DNA of 36,340 nt from a virus: the IMG/VR virus record IMGVR_UViG_3300017710_000017, positions 1-36,340 of that record. The stretch is one strand, 5' to 3'. The stretch's first letter is position 1; each line of letters opens with the position of its first letter. The notes beneath the pieces are model-generated. The model did no database searches and was not told the origin of the DNA. It saw only the letters and a program-made list of their open reading frames with translations. A program made the translations under genes and the position numbers. Positions 16,681 through 26,542 of this stretch are shown here, one piece after another.

Positions 16681-19600
16681 ATGTTTGAATTAGAAGACTT
16701 ATATGACTATGCTATAGATGGAGCATTTAAAAGTTTAGAGGAGTTTTTAGAGATGGCTCCAACTCTAGGTTATGACGGGCTGTTTGATTATTTAGAAGAA
16801 GGAACTTTTAAAGATGTAGCTGAGCTAGAAGCGTCAAATGTTTTAGGCTTAAAAAAAAAAGAGGAAGAATTACCTGGCACTTCTCCAACGGAAGATACGG
16901 ATGCAGATACTACAATACCTCCGGTGGAGGATGGATCCTTGGATACTTCACCAGTCGAAACTCCTGACCCTTCATTAAACCAACCCCCTCCTGTTACACC
17001 AAACATAGAAGAGGATGTGGAAGTGGTAGAAGGTGTTGATGACCCAAACGAAATAGAGATTTTTGACACTGAGTTGTACCGATCTGGCACAGATGAGGCA
17101 ATAAACGAAGCTGAAGAATTTAATATTCCACAGATAGAAGACGAAACATGGCTTGAAGAAAGCTGGTTAGGTCAAGCTTTGGATTGGGCGTTTGATGACA
17201 AGCCTATTTTGGGCGTTCTTAGTGCTGATTTTTGGGGAGATATGTATCGTGCTATTGGCAATGGATTTACCAAAGGACAATCAGTAGATGATGCTATTGC
17301 TTTGTACGCCAAGGGCAAAAACATAACCGATGCAGAACTACAAGAATACATAGCGGCCGTAAAAAAATCTGAGGGTGTTGTGCAGTCAGATGAAATGAAA
17401 AGTTTTCAAAAAATATATGAGCAAAATGGTGGTGGATTTTTAGGATTTATGCTAGGCTTCGGCGCAAATTTATCTATTGCTCCAGAATTATTAATTGATT
17501 CTTTTTCATCTATGCTTAATCCTGCGTCAGCTGCGGCTGCCGGGGTAGGAGCATCGACAGGTGCAGCGGCAGGTGCTACTCTAACAGCCGTATCGGGGCC
17601 AGGTGCTTTATTTGGCGCAGGCGCAGGAGCGGTTGGTGGCGCATTTGGTGGTGCATCTTTAGCGTTAGAGTTCGGTATGTCTTATACTGAATTTATGAAA
17701 GAAGAAGTTGAGGCGAAAGGAGGTAAGTTTGATGCAGAAGGTATAAGACTGGTTCTTGAAGACCCAGAGGCATTACAGAGAATAAGAAACAAGGCGGCAA
17801 CCAGAGGTCTTGCTATAGGTATGATTGACGCAGTAACAGCTGGTGTTGCAGGTAAAATAGTAGGTACTACTGGTAAAGCAATAGCCAAAGGAACTGCTAA
17901 ACAGTTAGCTAAAGCTGGTAAAGGAGCTGTAACTAAAAACGCTGTTCAAAAAGGAATTGCAGTTGCAGCCAGATACGGAAAAAGAATAGCTCCAGTAGCC
18001 AGTGGTTTAGGTGTTGAGATTGGTGGGGGTAGCCTTGGTGAGGCAACCGCAAGACTTTTGGCTGGGCAGGAAATGGATATTGCTGAGATAGGTTTAGAGG
18101 GGTTTGCTGGTGCTGGTTCAGCTCCAATAACTTTGGCGCGTGGTGCATTTATTACACCACAGTACAGACTTGGTAAAGACTTTGTAACTAAGGATTATAT
18201 ATTAGCAACCATAGGAACAGCAACTCCTGACCAGATTGCTAAAATGGATATAGATATAACTAATGATCCAGACTTAAAGGCAGTTGTTACTGATATAAAA
18301 GCAGAGTCTCAATTTGCTTTAGAGATAGAAAAAACCTACCCTATGATACCACAGGGCGAGGCTAAAAGTGAAATAATTAAACTACAAATAGAAAGAAGTA
18401 AATTACCAGATAGTGCGTCTGAAACAACAAAGCTTAGAAAAAGACAGATAGACCAAAGGATATCTGAAATTGTAGACGACTATAGTCAAGTCATGACGGA
18501 GGAGGTTACGGTAGAGCAGGACGGAAATACTTTTAACGAAGTTATTACTGTAACAAAAGGTGATGCTAAAAAAGAACTCGCTAACAATGGTATTGAAGAC
18601 CCTACTCAACGTCAAATAAGTGATATGCAAAAAGCTCTCATGGATAGAGAAAAATCCAGAGATAGATCAGCAGAAACAGCTTTAGCAGAAGCTGAGGCAC
18701 AGGCACAAGCTGAAGCATCAGTAACTAACCAGGAGGTACTAGATAGAATAGATAAAGACACATATACAGACCAAGAGTTTGAGAATGTAAAAAAATTATT
18801 AATTAAAGAGAAAAAAGATGCCATTCAAAAGTCAAGCACAGAGAGCTTGGATGTACAAGAATCTACCCAAGATGGCGAAGGAGTGGGAGAAGGTAACATC
18901 CAGCAAGAAGCTGCCGAAACGGGTAGCCAAGAAGTTGAAACCCAAGAGGCAGTTCAAGCTACCGAGGAGGCGGAAACGCAAGTAGATAAAAAAGCTAGAA
19001 TAGATGCAGCTCCAAAAATATTTGGTAAAACCCATACTGATAAAAAACTACCTTATGGTAAAGCTGTTATCTCTGACATAACAAGTCCAGACTCTAAGGG
19101 TGTACAAACGGCTAAATATAATAATCCACAGACAGGCGAGTTAGATGTTATTATAAGTAGCAGTGGCGATTCCGCTAATTTTGTTGGCTTCACAAGAGTT
19201 TACGAAAACGGTAAACCCACAAATCAGTTTACCGCTAAAATGGAGTCTACCGGAGATGCTTTCAAGAACATGATTACTGAGGCGGAAAACGCTCTACCAG
19301 ACGGAGCAGAAGTAATAGAGGTAACCACTATATCTATAGGTGGTTTAAAAACATATAATAAGTCTAAAACCTTGAGTGAAAAGGTAGATGCTGATAGTAA
19401 TGTTGTTACAAAAACAACAAAGTATAGCGATGCAACGCAAAAATCTGTAAAAGAGAAGGGTAACGAAGCGGCTTTTAGTGCTTTTCAAACGGACGACAAA
19501 GCTAAGGCTGAAGCTGAGGTTGATAAAATAAAAAAAGCATATCCAGGGATTGACGTTAAAATAAAAAGGCGAGGATCTAAAAGGGGTAAAAAAACTTACA

Positions 19601-22600
19601 CTATAGATTTAGAGTTGCCAGTTTTAGTTAAAACTCCAACAACTCCTAAAAGTTTTCAAACCATACCTCCATCTCAACGTAAGGGAGGGCCTCAAGTATT
19701 TAGAGTTCCTGGCAGTAGAACTGTAGATGTTCAGCTAAATGAAGACGGAACTGTACAAGCTATTAACAGAAAAACAGGTAGACCCTTAAAAAAAATACCG
19801 AAGAAGGTTGAGAAGTTTATTTTAAAAACAGTAATAGATGTAAACGATGGTAAGCCGGCTGATTTACAGGGTTTAACAAACGAAAGCGAGGTTAATCAAC
19901 GAATAATAGAAACTTCCGAGAACGCCAAAGAGGTAGCGGACGCTATAACTCGTGTTAAAACTGAAGAGCAAACACAATTAGAATCTAGAGATGTAGAGTT
20001 TGGATTAGAAGGCTTAATATCTAGAGATAAAAAAAGTGCATCCCCTGTTGTAAAGTTTACTCCAGAAAGCTGGAAACGAGTAACCGGGTTGTCGCCTAGA
20101 GAAAGTGGTGTTTCAAGTATATGGATAGCATCTAAAGAAAGAGGAGGAGTGAGTCTAGAAGATGGGTATTTATCTTATATTGCTGACCCCGATCAGATTG
20201 ATGTAGATGTAGAAATTACTCCTGACCAGGTGGTAGAGTTTATTAAGCAAAATCCTAACAGAGATGCCATGAATGCTCTAAAGCTAGACGCAGAATCAAA
20301 CACATTAATTGGTTTAAGAGAAAAATTTACACAGCTGACAGGAATGCCAGCAACTGAAGCTAATATAAGTTTAGTAAATAAAATTGACCCAAACAGATCA
20401 CCTAATGTAGATGTTCAAAAACAATCTCAAACTCAACTTCAGAAACAAGCTTCAGAGCCTGGTGTATTTGGTAAAAAAAGAGGCCCCTCGGCTAAACGAA
20501 TTACCCAAGGCAAAAAGAAAAAAACAAGCCTAATTATAGATTCTGATGGATTAAAAACACAGATAAAACTAGAGGCTAAGGCAGCAAGGGAATCTGAAAA
20601 TGCTTACAAAGCTGCTCAAAAAAGTTTGTTAGATAAAATTACAGGTCTGAAGTCTAGAGGTATTATTAAATCTTCTCAAGCACTAGCAATGTCAAATAGA
20701 ATTTTAAGAACTGATTTTTCTAAAGATTCGCAAGTTGATAGCACAGTAGAATATGTTACTAAAGTAATGAATGACGCTACTATAAATACTAAGTTGGTTA
20801 GAATTAAAAACGCTATTAAGAATAAAAGAGGTCGAGGTGTTAAATATAATATTAAAAAGGGAAAATTTGGAGCTAACAATGATGCTTTAGTAAATACTCT
20901 TATAGCTTTAGCAAATACAGAGCTAAGTAATATTCCACTAAACAAACTGGATGCAGCTGTGCAGCTTCTTGAATTTTATGGTAAACCAGGGAAACTAGAG
21001 TTTACAAACATAGGTCGTGATACTGAAGTAGGCTTAGATATTTTAAATTCTATAGATGAATCTTTAAAGTTAGGCACAGAAATTAACATAAAAGATAAAA
21101 AAGCGAAAGACAAAAAGCCTAGAAAAACTAAGGAGTATGATGTTACAAAAGCCATAAAAGAAATTAAAAGCAAGAAGCCTGACTTAAGTAAGCTTAATGA
21201 TGATAATGATATAGAAATAGCCAAGCAGTTTGCTAAAATCACAAAGGAAGACATAGGCGCTCTAATTCAAGAAAAAGATGGTGTGTTTGATTATTCTAAA
21301 CTTGAAACTCTTAGAGTGGTTATGCAGAACTTAACTCAGGGTGTAGTAAATGTAGACACAAACAACATATTAAATGACATTTTAAGTACCAGAGATTCTA
21401 AGCCAGTTACAAGCGTGATGAAAAAAGTAACTAAAAATGGTATTTTAAAACACTTTAAAAACATAAGCTCATCAATAAAGATAGCTCTAACAAATTCTCG
21501 TTCTGGTAAAAATTTAATTTTAGATAAAATAAGATCATCAGTAGCCACAAGTGTCGATAACGCTTTTGGAAACTTAAACAGCACCACTATTTATGATAAC
21601 ACTTTTGGAAGACTGGCTAAAACATTTGAAAGCTACAATGTGTTTGTTGGTAAAATGAGAGCAAAGTCAGATTCAGCAAGAGCATTATTAGAAAAAGACG
21701 GCGTAAATAAAGTTAGAAAAATTTTAGGAGGCAGAAATACGGATAATAAAGTTGTAAAAAAAGGATATAAACTCAGGCTTATACAACTAACAAGGGAGTA
21801 TTTAAATAATATGGTGGATGGAGAAGCTAATCCTAAAGCCCCTAATCCAGTAGAATTTATTGAGGCCACTCTTAAAGATATAAATAGTAAAAAAGGTACG
21901 GGCAGACTAACAGCTTTAGATGGAAAAATAATTCAAGAATTATCTGACCAGTTTACAGTAGATGGAGAAATCAGTTTAGATAAACTAGAAAAAAGTTTAA
22001 CTAAAAACGAAAAGGCTGCTTTAAACATATTAGACACTGAAAACGCTAAGTTAGCGCCCTTGTCTAAATTTACTTCAGCCGTTTTGAGGGGTAATAGAGT
22101 TGAGCTTTATAACTCATACTCTCACCGAGTAGTTTTAATGTCAGACATTCAACAGACAAATGACTTAAACACAAGAGGTGAACAATATTCTCAAGCATCT
22201 ACTAAAGGTGGGGCTAACCAAGCTAGAACATCAGGAGCAAAGCCTATAAGTTTTGACCCTTTTTATTCATTAGAAAAGGGGGCGTCAGGTGTAGCTTTAG
22301 ATTATTTTATGACCAACGAGGTTAGAAGGGTCAAGAAAACAATTAACAAGGTCACTGCTGAAATACAGGCAGACCCTAATAGTACTGACGCACAGAAAGC
22401 AGCGGTATCAGCTTTAGATAAATCAGTTTCTGAAATCTTAGAAGTCACATTTGGAGAGACACAAAGAGATGTAAGTTTTTTAGGTTCGATAGGTAATAAA
22501 GTAAAAAGAATTGCGTATCAAGCCATCCTTGGTTCAGTTACAAGAATGGTGTCGGAGATTCAGTCAAATATGTCAATGATTATAGCTGACCCTAAAGCCG

Positions 22601-24006
22601 CCATGACAGGATTTACGAAATTTGGAAAATTATCTTTTTTAAGTAGAAAAGAAGGAACTGACATACTTAATAATTTAGGCTCTAGAATGACAACACGACT
22701 TTTTGAAACAAGAAGTTTGTCTTCTCGTTTTGCAGATGTAACCGGGTTTTTACAGAGTACACCTTCAGACGGAACTGCTCGTAGCCATGTCGCTAACATA
22801 ATGCAAGTGATATTAAGAATGGGGGTTAAACAAACCGCAGCTGTTGTAGATAAAATAGCATCAACAATTATATCTTCTCCAGATAAATCATTAAGTATAC
22901 CAATGTGGTATGGTAAGTTTGCTACAACATTTGAGGCTGAAACAGGCATCAAGCTAACTTCTAAAGATCTTAAAGATATAGGGAGAGGTGAGAGTAAATA
23001 CTTAGGGGATAAATATAAAGCTGCCGTAGAAAAAGCAACTAAAAAAGCTGACCAGACCGCTACCATGATAGGTACATCAAAAAATCCTTTTGATAGTGTA
23101 ATTAAAAATCAGTATCGAACAACAGGTAAAGGCGGCGGAGGCGCGGTTAATGCTTACAGGGCTGCTAATAAATTTATGGCAAACTTTAGTTTATTTGAGT
23201 ATGCCACCGCAAGAATGGCTGTAGGAGCTTTACAAAGAAAAGGAGAAATAAGTCGAACTCAAGCTTTAGGTATTTTAGCAGGTGTAGGTATGCGTATGAC
23301 TATGTATCCTATTCTGTATACAGTATTAAGTCAAGCATTTGATCAAGAACTATTTGGTGTTGATGATGAATCCGAGGATGAGTCTGATATTGAAGATATT
23401 ATAACACGACAAGTCGTAGGTACTATGCTTAGTCTTATGACTAGAAAAAGTATGGGTAATATTCCTAATTTAGTTCCATCTATGTTGATAGAGCAGTTTA
23501 ATGAAAAAGCATTGGATGGTTTAAGAGAGGGAGATTATGACGCTTATAAGCACTCAATAGTATATAACCAGCTAAGTTTAGATCAAATAGAAGATAAAGG
23601 CCTTACTAAGACGGCGGTAGGAGTTTTAGCTGGGCCGTTTGGGCCGATAATAAAAACTTTGGAACGAATGACTAGTCTGGGTTTTAGGTCGATTAATAAT
23701 GCAACAAAAGAAAGTAGAGAGAAAAATAAAGAAGAATTAACCAACAGAATGGTATTGGAGCTTTTAGGTAATTCCGGTTTAGTACCTTTTTATAAAGACA
23801 TAAGACGAGCTGTTGTTAAAGACTTCTTCGCAGATGATGTTAAAAATAGAAAAAGATCAAAAAGAGAAAAAGAGAGAAGAGAATATTTAGAGTATCTAAA
23901 AACAGAAGACCCCTCTGAATACAGAAGAGAGCTGAGAGAACAAGCAAACGATTCTTTTGAAGATGAATACTTTGAAGAAGATGACTTTGACCCAAGTGAA
24001 TACTAA
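16681..24006 (+). CDS. Giant internal virion (DNA-ejection) protein
   Basis: The protein has 2441 residues, the largest in the window. The N-terminus has two short related repeats (LYDYAIDGAFKSLEEFLEMA and LFDYLEEGTFKDVAELEAS), then an acidic Pro/Thr-rich linker. Residues about 281-334 are extremely Ala/Gly-rich and hydrophobic and could span a membrane. A long Ala/Glu/Gln coiled coil follows (about 640-770), then a Lys-rich region, and near 2190-2220 another hydrophobic helix (GILAGVGMRMTMYPILYTV). The C-terminus is acidic. I do not recognise a catalytic domain. Size, membrane-like segments and last position in the virion operon fit an ejected protein that helps move DNA through the cell envelope; such large phage proteins often carry several fused domains. 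That role is inference. Confidence 0.68.
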   Translation: MFELEDLYDYAIDGAFKSLEEFLEMAPTLGYDGLFDYLEEGTFKDVAELEASNVLGLKKKEEELPGTSPTEDTDADTTIPPVEDGSLDTSPVETPDPSLNQPPPVTPNIEEDVEVVEGVDDPNEIEIFDTELYRSGTDEAINEAEEFNIPQIEDETWLEESWLGQALDWAFDDKPILGVLSADFWGDMYRAIGNGFTKGQSVDDAIALYAKGKNITDAELQEYIAAVKKSEGVVQSDEMKSFQKIYEQNGGGFLGFMLGFGANLSIAPELLIDSFSSMLNPASAAAAGVGASTGAAAGATLTAVSGPGALFGAGAGAVGGAFGGASLALEFGMSYTEFMKEEVEAKGGKFDAEGIRLVLEDPEALQRIRNKAATRGLAIGMIDAVTAGVAGKIVGTTGKAIAKGTAKQLAKAGKGAVTKNAVQKGIAVAARYGKRIAPVASGLGVEIGGGSLGEATARLLAGQEMDIAEIGLEGFAGAGSAPITLARGAFITPQYRLGKDFVTKDYILATIGTATPDQIAKMDIDITNDPDLKAVVTDIKAESQFALEIEKTYPMIPQGEAKSEIIKLQIERSKLPDSASETTKLRKRQIDQRISEIVDDYSQVMTEEVTVEQDGNTFNEVITVTKGDAKKELANNGIEDPTQRQISDMQKALMDREKSRDRSAETALAEAEAQAQAEASVTNQEVLDRIDKDTYTDQEFENVKKLLIKEKKDAIQKSSTESLDVQESTQDGEGVGEGNIQQEAAETGSQEVETQEAVQATEEAETQVDKKARIDAAPKIFGKTHTDKKLPYGKAVISDITSPDSKGVQTAKYNNPQTGELDVIISSSGDSANFVGFTRVYENGKPTNQFTAKMESTGDAFKNMITEAENALPDGAEVIEVTTISIGGLKTYNKSKTLSEKVDADSNVVTKTTKYSDATQKSVKEKGNEAAFSAFQTDDKAKAEAEVDKIKKAYPGIDVKIKRRGSKRGKKTYTIDLELPVLVKTPTTPKSFQTIPPSQRKGGPQVFRVPGSRTVDVQLNEDGTVQAINRKTGRPLKKIPKKVEKFILKTVIDVNDGKPADLQGLTNESEVNQRIIETSENAKEVADAITRVKTEEQTQLESRDVEFGLEGLISRDKKSASPVVKFTPESWKRVTGLSPRESGVSSIWIASKERGGVSLEDGYLSYIADPDQIDVDVEITPDQVVEFIKQNPNRDAMNALKLDAESNTLIGLREKFTQLTGMPATEANISLVNKIDPNRSPNVDVQKQSQTQLQKQASEPGVFGKKRGPSAKRITQGKKKKTSLIIDSDGLKTQIKLEAKAARESENAYKAAQKSLLDKITGLKSRGIIKSSQALAMSNRILRTDFSKDSQVDSTVEYVTKVMNDATINTKLVRIKNAIKNKRGRGVKYNIKKGKFGANNDALVNTLIALANTELSNIPLNKLDAAVQLLEFYGKPGKLEFTNIGRDTEVGLDILNSIDESLKLGTEINIKDKKAKDKKPRKTKEYDVTKAIKEIKSKKPDLSKLNDDNDIEIAKQFAKITKEDIGALIQEKDGVFDYSKLETLRVVMQNLTQGVVNVDTNNILNDILSTRDSKPVTSVMKKVTKNGILKHFKNISSSIKIALTNSRSGKNLILDKIRSSVATSVDNAFGNLNSTTIYDNTFGRLAKTFESYNVFVGKMRAKSDSARALLEKDGVNKVRKILGGRNTDNKVVKKGYKLRLIQLTREYLNNMVDGEANPKAPNPVEFIEATLKDINSKKGTGRLTALDGKIIQELSDQFTVDGEISLDKLEKSLTKNEKAALNILDTENAKLAPLSKFTSAVLRGNRVELYNSYSHRVVLMSDIQQTNDLNTRGEQYSQASTKGGANQARTSGAKPISFDPFYSLEKGASGVALDYFMTNEVRRVKKTINKVTAEIQADPNSTDAQKAAVSALDKSVSEILEVTFGETQRDVSFLGSIGNKVKRIAYQAILGSVTRMVSEIQSNMSMIIADPKAAMTGFTKFGKLSFLSRKEGTDILNNLGSRMTTRLFETRSLSSRFADVTGFLQSTPSDGTARSHVANIMQVILRMGVKQTAAVVDKIASTIISSPDKSLSIPMWYGKFATTFEAETGIKLTSKDLKDIGRGESKYLGDKYKAAVEKATKKADQTATMIGTSKNPFDSVIKNQYRTTGKGGGGAVNAYRAANKFMANFSLFEYATARMAVGALQRKGEISRTQALGILAGVGMRMTMYPILYTVLSQAFDQELFGVDDESEDESDIEDIITRQVVGTMLSLMTRKSMGNIPNLVPSMLIEQFNEKALDGLREGDYDAYKHSIVYNQLSLDQIEDKGLTKTAVGVLAGPFGPIIKTLERMTSLGFRSINNATKESREKNKEELTNRMVLELLGNSGLVPFYKDIRRAVVKDFFADDVKNRKRSKREKERREYLEYLKTEDPSEYRRELREQANDSFEDEYFEEDDFDPSEY

Positions 24007-24251
24007 TGAATAGTTTTAACCAACATAAATGTATGATGAACAGTTATAAGATATTAACTGGGAAAGAGACTTTCCATCAAATGCTAGATAGGGATGAGGA
24101 GGTTCACTTTGTTTTTAATCCAACAATTCCAGTTGTGCCTATGGAAGACGGGGTTTATGATTATGTTAGGGAGTATTTTGAAAAATTAGAAGACTACAGC
24201 AAGTGTGCTGAAATTCATTGGGCAAAATGCAAGGCCCTTCACTTAATTTAA
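24006..24251 (+). CDS. Small conserved hypothetical protein at the end of the virion operon
   Basis: The protein has 81 residues. Its start overlaps the previous stop as TAATG; an alternative ATG at 24033 would give a 72-residue form beginning MMNSYKILTG. The visible pattern is HFVFNPTIPVVP, then an acidic helix YVREYFEKLEDYSKCAEIHW. I know no function for it. It is the last + strand gene and its 3' end overlaps the end of the oppositely transcribed phosphoesterase gene by 9 bases, with no terminator between them. Confidence 0.65.
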   Translation: MNSFNQHKCMMNSYKILTGKETFHQMLDRDEEVHFVFNPTIPVVPMEDGVYDYVREYFEKLEDYSKCAEIHWAKCKALHLI

Positions 24252-24971
24252 ATCCATCATGCAGTTTATAGCTGTATGCCCACCTATAACTACACCACAA
24301 GCTATAGCTTGTTTTTTAAAGTTGCGAGCGTAAGCTGCTGCATAACTTTTAGCATCAACGCCGCAGCCAATCTGCATTCCAAAAACTCGAAACTTTTTAC
24401 CCACAAACCAATGAACGTATGACTCAGTATGAGTATGCCCACATACACTAGACATCATATTGTTTTTTGCCTTAGTCTTTGCTTGACCACCTTCTCCATG
24501 CTCGTAAAGAACATTGTCGTAAACTATGGTTTCAATCCAATTCCACTTAGGTGTACCCAACACATCATTATAAGACTTAATCCAAGCTGAAGGCACACCA
24601 CCGGTCATAGCCTTCCTTGCAGCCATACGGTCATGATTTCCGATTAAAACATCTGCTACCGGGAAAGCTCTGTACCATTTTTTTACAAACTTTTTAGCTA
24701 GCTTAAGCTCATTCCCCGCCGAAAGCCCAGACGGATCTGGCTCATGGTATGAAAATGCGTGATTATCTAAAATGTCTCCAATGTAAATTACTTGATTACA
24801 ATTAAACTTAGCGTAAACTTCCTGGCAATGTTCTAGGTATCCCTCTAAAGTAAAAGGAGCGTGAAGATCTCCTATTACGAGTATCCTTCGCTCCTTTTTA
24901 TTTAAATTCTCAAACGCTTTGCGCTTGTTACCTGATAGCCTTGGTCTTATTTCGTCAAAATTATACTTCAT
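24243..24971 (-). CDS. Calcineurin-like metallophosphoesterase
   Basis: The protein has 242 residues with the full set of metallophosphoesterase motifs: GDLH (residues 34-37), GDILDNH (65-71), GNHD (111-114), an HGEGG motif with His158, and GHTH (178-181). These residues bind two metal ions and cleave phosphoesters in nucleic acids, nucleotides or phosphoproteins. The substrate cannot be told from sequence. It is the last gene of the - strand replication operon, overlaps its upstream neighbour's end by 11 bases, and converges with the + strand operon. Phage homologues are thought to act in nucleic-acid processing or in host interference; here the role is open. Confidence 0.88.
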   Translation of the reverse strand: MKYNFDEIRPRLSGNKRKAFENLNKKERRILVIGDLHAPFTLEGYLEHCQEVYAKFNCNQVIYIGDILDNHAFSYHEPDPSGLSAGNELKLAKKFVKKWYRAFPVADVLIGNHDRMAARKAMTGGVPSAWIKSYNDVLGTPKWNWIETIVYDNVLYEHGEGGQAKTKAKNNMMSSVCGHTHTESYVHWFVGKKFRVFGMQIGCGVDAKSYAAAYARNFKKQAIACGVVIGGHTAINCMMDLN

Positions 24972-25155
24972 CTGTTAATGCGTAAATTAACTCATTAAGT
25001 ATGGATATAATATTTGTGGCTTTTATTTTTGCTTCTTCATGGTCTCTTTCCATGAGGTCTTCGTAGAGTTCGTTAGTGAGGTCGTGCATTTCATCGGCAA
25101 CATAAGTTATGTGCTTTATAGCTTGAATGTCGTTCGGTGAAATTTTAGAAGCCAT
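24961..25155 (-). CDS. Small helical protein of unknown function
   Basis: The protein has 64 residues, all predicted helix, with acidic and hydrophobic heptad-like spacing (HITYVADEMHDLTNELYEDL and ATNIISILNELIYAL). No motif is recognised. Its stop overlaps the start of the phosphoesterase gene by 11 bases, which suggests translational coupling. It may be a small partner or regulator; there is no evidence for a particular role. Confidence 0.6.
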   Translation of the reverse strand: MASKISPNDIQAIKHITYVADEMHDLTNELYEDLMERDHEEAKIKATNIISILNELIYALTDEV

Positions 25156-25207
25156 TAATCCATTGAGCGTAATAGTATTGTCATTGTCATAAATATACTA
25201 AAAAAAA

Positions 25208-25555
25208 TCATATAAAAAAATTTTTTTTCTCGAACCCTATGTTTCTGCTAAGGTTTAAGCTAATATAAAGCTCTTCTAAAGGTGTTAATTCGTGCTGAGG
25301 GTACACGATATTGTTTTTAAATTTTAAAACCTTCTCAACGCCGTTATCACTAAATAAAAAATAAACATCAGGATCAGCTAGGCTGGGTGCTAAGCAAAAA
25401 TTATAATAAGAAACTTGGTCGATATGATAATTCCTTATGCATTGCGTTACATAGGTTTCGCTACAATCTGCCAACAGAGCAATTTGCTCATAAGCAATTT
25501 CTGGGTTTTCAGTATACAGTTTTAATATTTTTCTTCTTCTTGTCGCTTTTAACAT
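25208..25555 (-). CDS. Helix-turn-helix protein
   Basis: The protein has 115 residues. Residues 16-43 form a clear HTH (NPEIAYEQIALLADCSETYV), with the turn in LLADCSE and a recognition helix TYVTQCIRNYH. The N-terminal MLKATRRRKILKLY is basic and probably touches DNA. The C-terminal 60 residues are beta-like and unfamiliar. The HTH class resembles MarR/sigma-like initial segments used by phages in transcription control, but the target is unknown. Its start overlaps the end of the preceding gene by 47 bases. Confidence 0.62.
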   Translation of the reverse strand: MLKATRRRKILKLYTENPEIAYEQIALLADCSETYVTQCIRNYHIDQVSYYNFCLAPSLADPDVYFLFSDNGVEKVLKFKNNIVYPQHELTPLEELYISLNLSRNIGFEKKNFFI

Positions 25556-25871
25556 TTTGTTTTATGTATAAATTTAAATTAATTAAATCAAGGTACTCAT
25601 TTATTGTGATTAAACATATGTCTGATAGAATTAAAAACGAACCTCTTTCTTTTATTATTTCTAAGGCGAATGGCACAGACTCATTATTGTGCTTAACTAT
25701 TCCACCTATAACATGTGTAGTATGAATTGTTGGTTTTATATCTATAACATGTTTGTCTATATAATTTGATATTATTAATGACAACTCAAAATCCATATCA
25801 TCTAAAGCCTCCAGGTATTCGTCAGCCACATCATATCCATTATCCTTTATATACTTCGGTTTGAAATCCAT
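25509..25871 (-). CDS. Acidic protein of unknown function
   Basis: The protein has 120 residues. The first 40 residues are acidic (ADEYLEALDDMDFELSLIIS), and the central part has hydrophobic strands (IKPTIHTTHVIGGIV, SFLILSDICLITINEYL). The C-terminus is Lys-rich. No family is recognised. It overlaps the nuclease gene upstream by 32 bases and the HTH gene downstream by 47 bases, both unusually long for this operon, so the start may be different or the overlaps real. It is kept because codon composition and operon position match the neighbours. Confidence 0.5.
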   Translation of the reverse strand: MDFKPKYIKDNGYDVADEYLEALDDMDFELSLIISNYIDKHVIDIKPTIHTTHVIGGIVKHNNESVPFALEIIKERGSFLILSDICLITINEYLDLINLNLYIKQNVKSDKKKKNIKTVY

Positions 25872-26079
25872 ATTTTTTTAACTCTTTTATCCTGTACTTT
25901 TGAAGCTCTGAAAGCTTACCTCCTGGTTTTTTTATTTCTGAAAACAAAACATTACAATTTTTAGGCAAAGCAATTAAATCGGGTATACCATTTTTATTTG
26001 TTAGCTTGAGCTTTATAACATAGTAACCCTCTAACTCCAGCTCCTTGATTCTTTTGTTCTGTATTTGTTGTTCTGTCAT
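25840..26079 (-). CDS. VRR-NUC type nuclease domain protein
   Basis: The protein has 79 residues. The start at 26079 is chosen because it lies one base after the upstream stop and opens the family's N-terminal helix (MTEQQIQNKRIKELELEGYY). Catalytic PD-(D/E)XK residues are visible: GIPDL (Asp34), SEIK (Glu48, Lys50) and the following LSELQ (Gln60). This is the compact VRR-NUC fold, seen in phage Holliday-junction resolvase-like nucleases and restriction-type enzymes. It lies next to another PD-(D/E)XK protein and a helicase, which suggests a role in processing replication or recombination intermediates. Confidence 0.85.
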   Translation of the reverse strand: MTEQQIQNKRIKELELEGYYVIKLKLTNKNGIPDLIALPKNCNVLFSEIKKPGGKLSELQKYRIKELKKYGFQTEVYKG

Positions 26080-26080
26080 A

Positions 26081-26542
26081 TTAAAATTTATGAAGGTTGT
26101 ATCGGCTGAGAAAATATCCAGACCCATGACCTAAATTTTTAATATTTTTTTTATTAATGAGTTCTTCTTTAGTCGCCCATCCAATAAACTCAATTTTATT
26201 TTTATCCACATAAGCTAATACATATATATCAATATCTTGATTAGCTTTCAATGTAGATAATAAGTTACCATACCTATGGCTGGTAGATTTTATATCATAC
26301 CTACTTCCGTTTTTTGTTACTCCATCAGCACTACCACTTCTAGGGGATAAACCAAAGTCAGGAAATAAATTATTTTGTTTAGCAAACGCATACTCAGCCT
26401 TGAACCCCTGAATATCTGCGCTTACCCCATCATGGTCTCCTATTTTTGCATCCCTCACATTGTTTTGCCTGGCTATACTTGATCTAAGTTCTCCAATATA
26501 CTCGCAAAGCTCTACCTCTTTCGGGTCTAATTCTACTACCAT
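26081..26542 (-). CDS. PD-(D/E)XK endonuclease-like protein
   Basis: The protein has 153 residues. The probable catalytic core is GFKAEYAFAK (Glu50), SADGV (Asp73) and RYDIKST (Asp83, Lys85), followed by a strand DIYVLAYVD and GWATKEEL, a pattern common in small phage endonuclease-like proteins with the restriction-enzyme fold. It lies 6 bases after the helicase gene and one base before the VRR-NUC gene, so three DNA-processing genes are in a row. The cleavage preference is unknown. It could process recombination intermediates or degrade host DNA. Confidence 0.7.
   Translation of the reverse strand: MVVELDPKEVELCEYIGELRSSIARQNNVRDAKIGDHDGVSADIQGFKAEYAFAKQNNLFPDFGLSPRSGSADGVTKNGSRYDIKSTSHRYGNLLSTLKANQDIDIYVLAYVDKNKIEFIGWATKEELINKKNIKNLGHGSGYFLSRYNLHKF

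Noticed and set aside
22560-23066. A 168-residue open frame on the - strand opposite the giant virion protein gene
   Set aside because: It is antisense to an unmistakable long coding frame, has no leader or promoter, and its translation is a hydrophobic Ser/Leu/Val-rich string typical of a shadow frame.
25387-25725. A 112-residue + strand frame over the HTH and acidic-protein genes
   Set aside because: The overlap region of two - strand genes explains it; the encoded product has no motif and no upstream signal.
26212-26220. Perfect DnaA box TTATCCACA
   Set aside because: A single copy inside the nuclease coding frame, with no cluster nearby; not annotated as an origin element, although mentioned with the DnaA-like protein.
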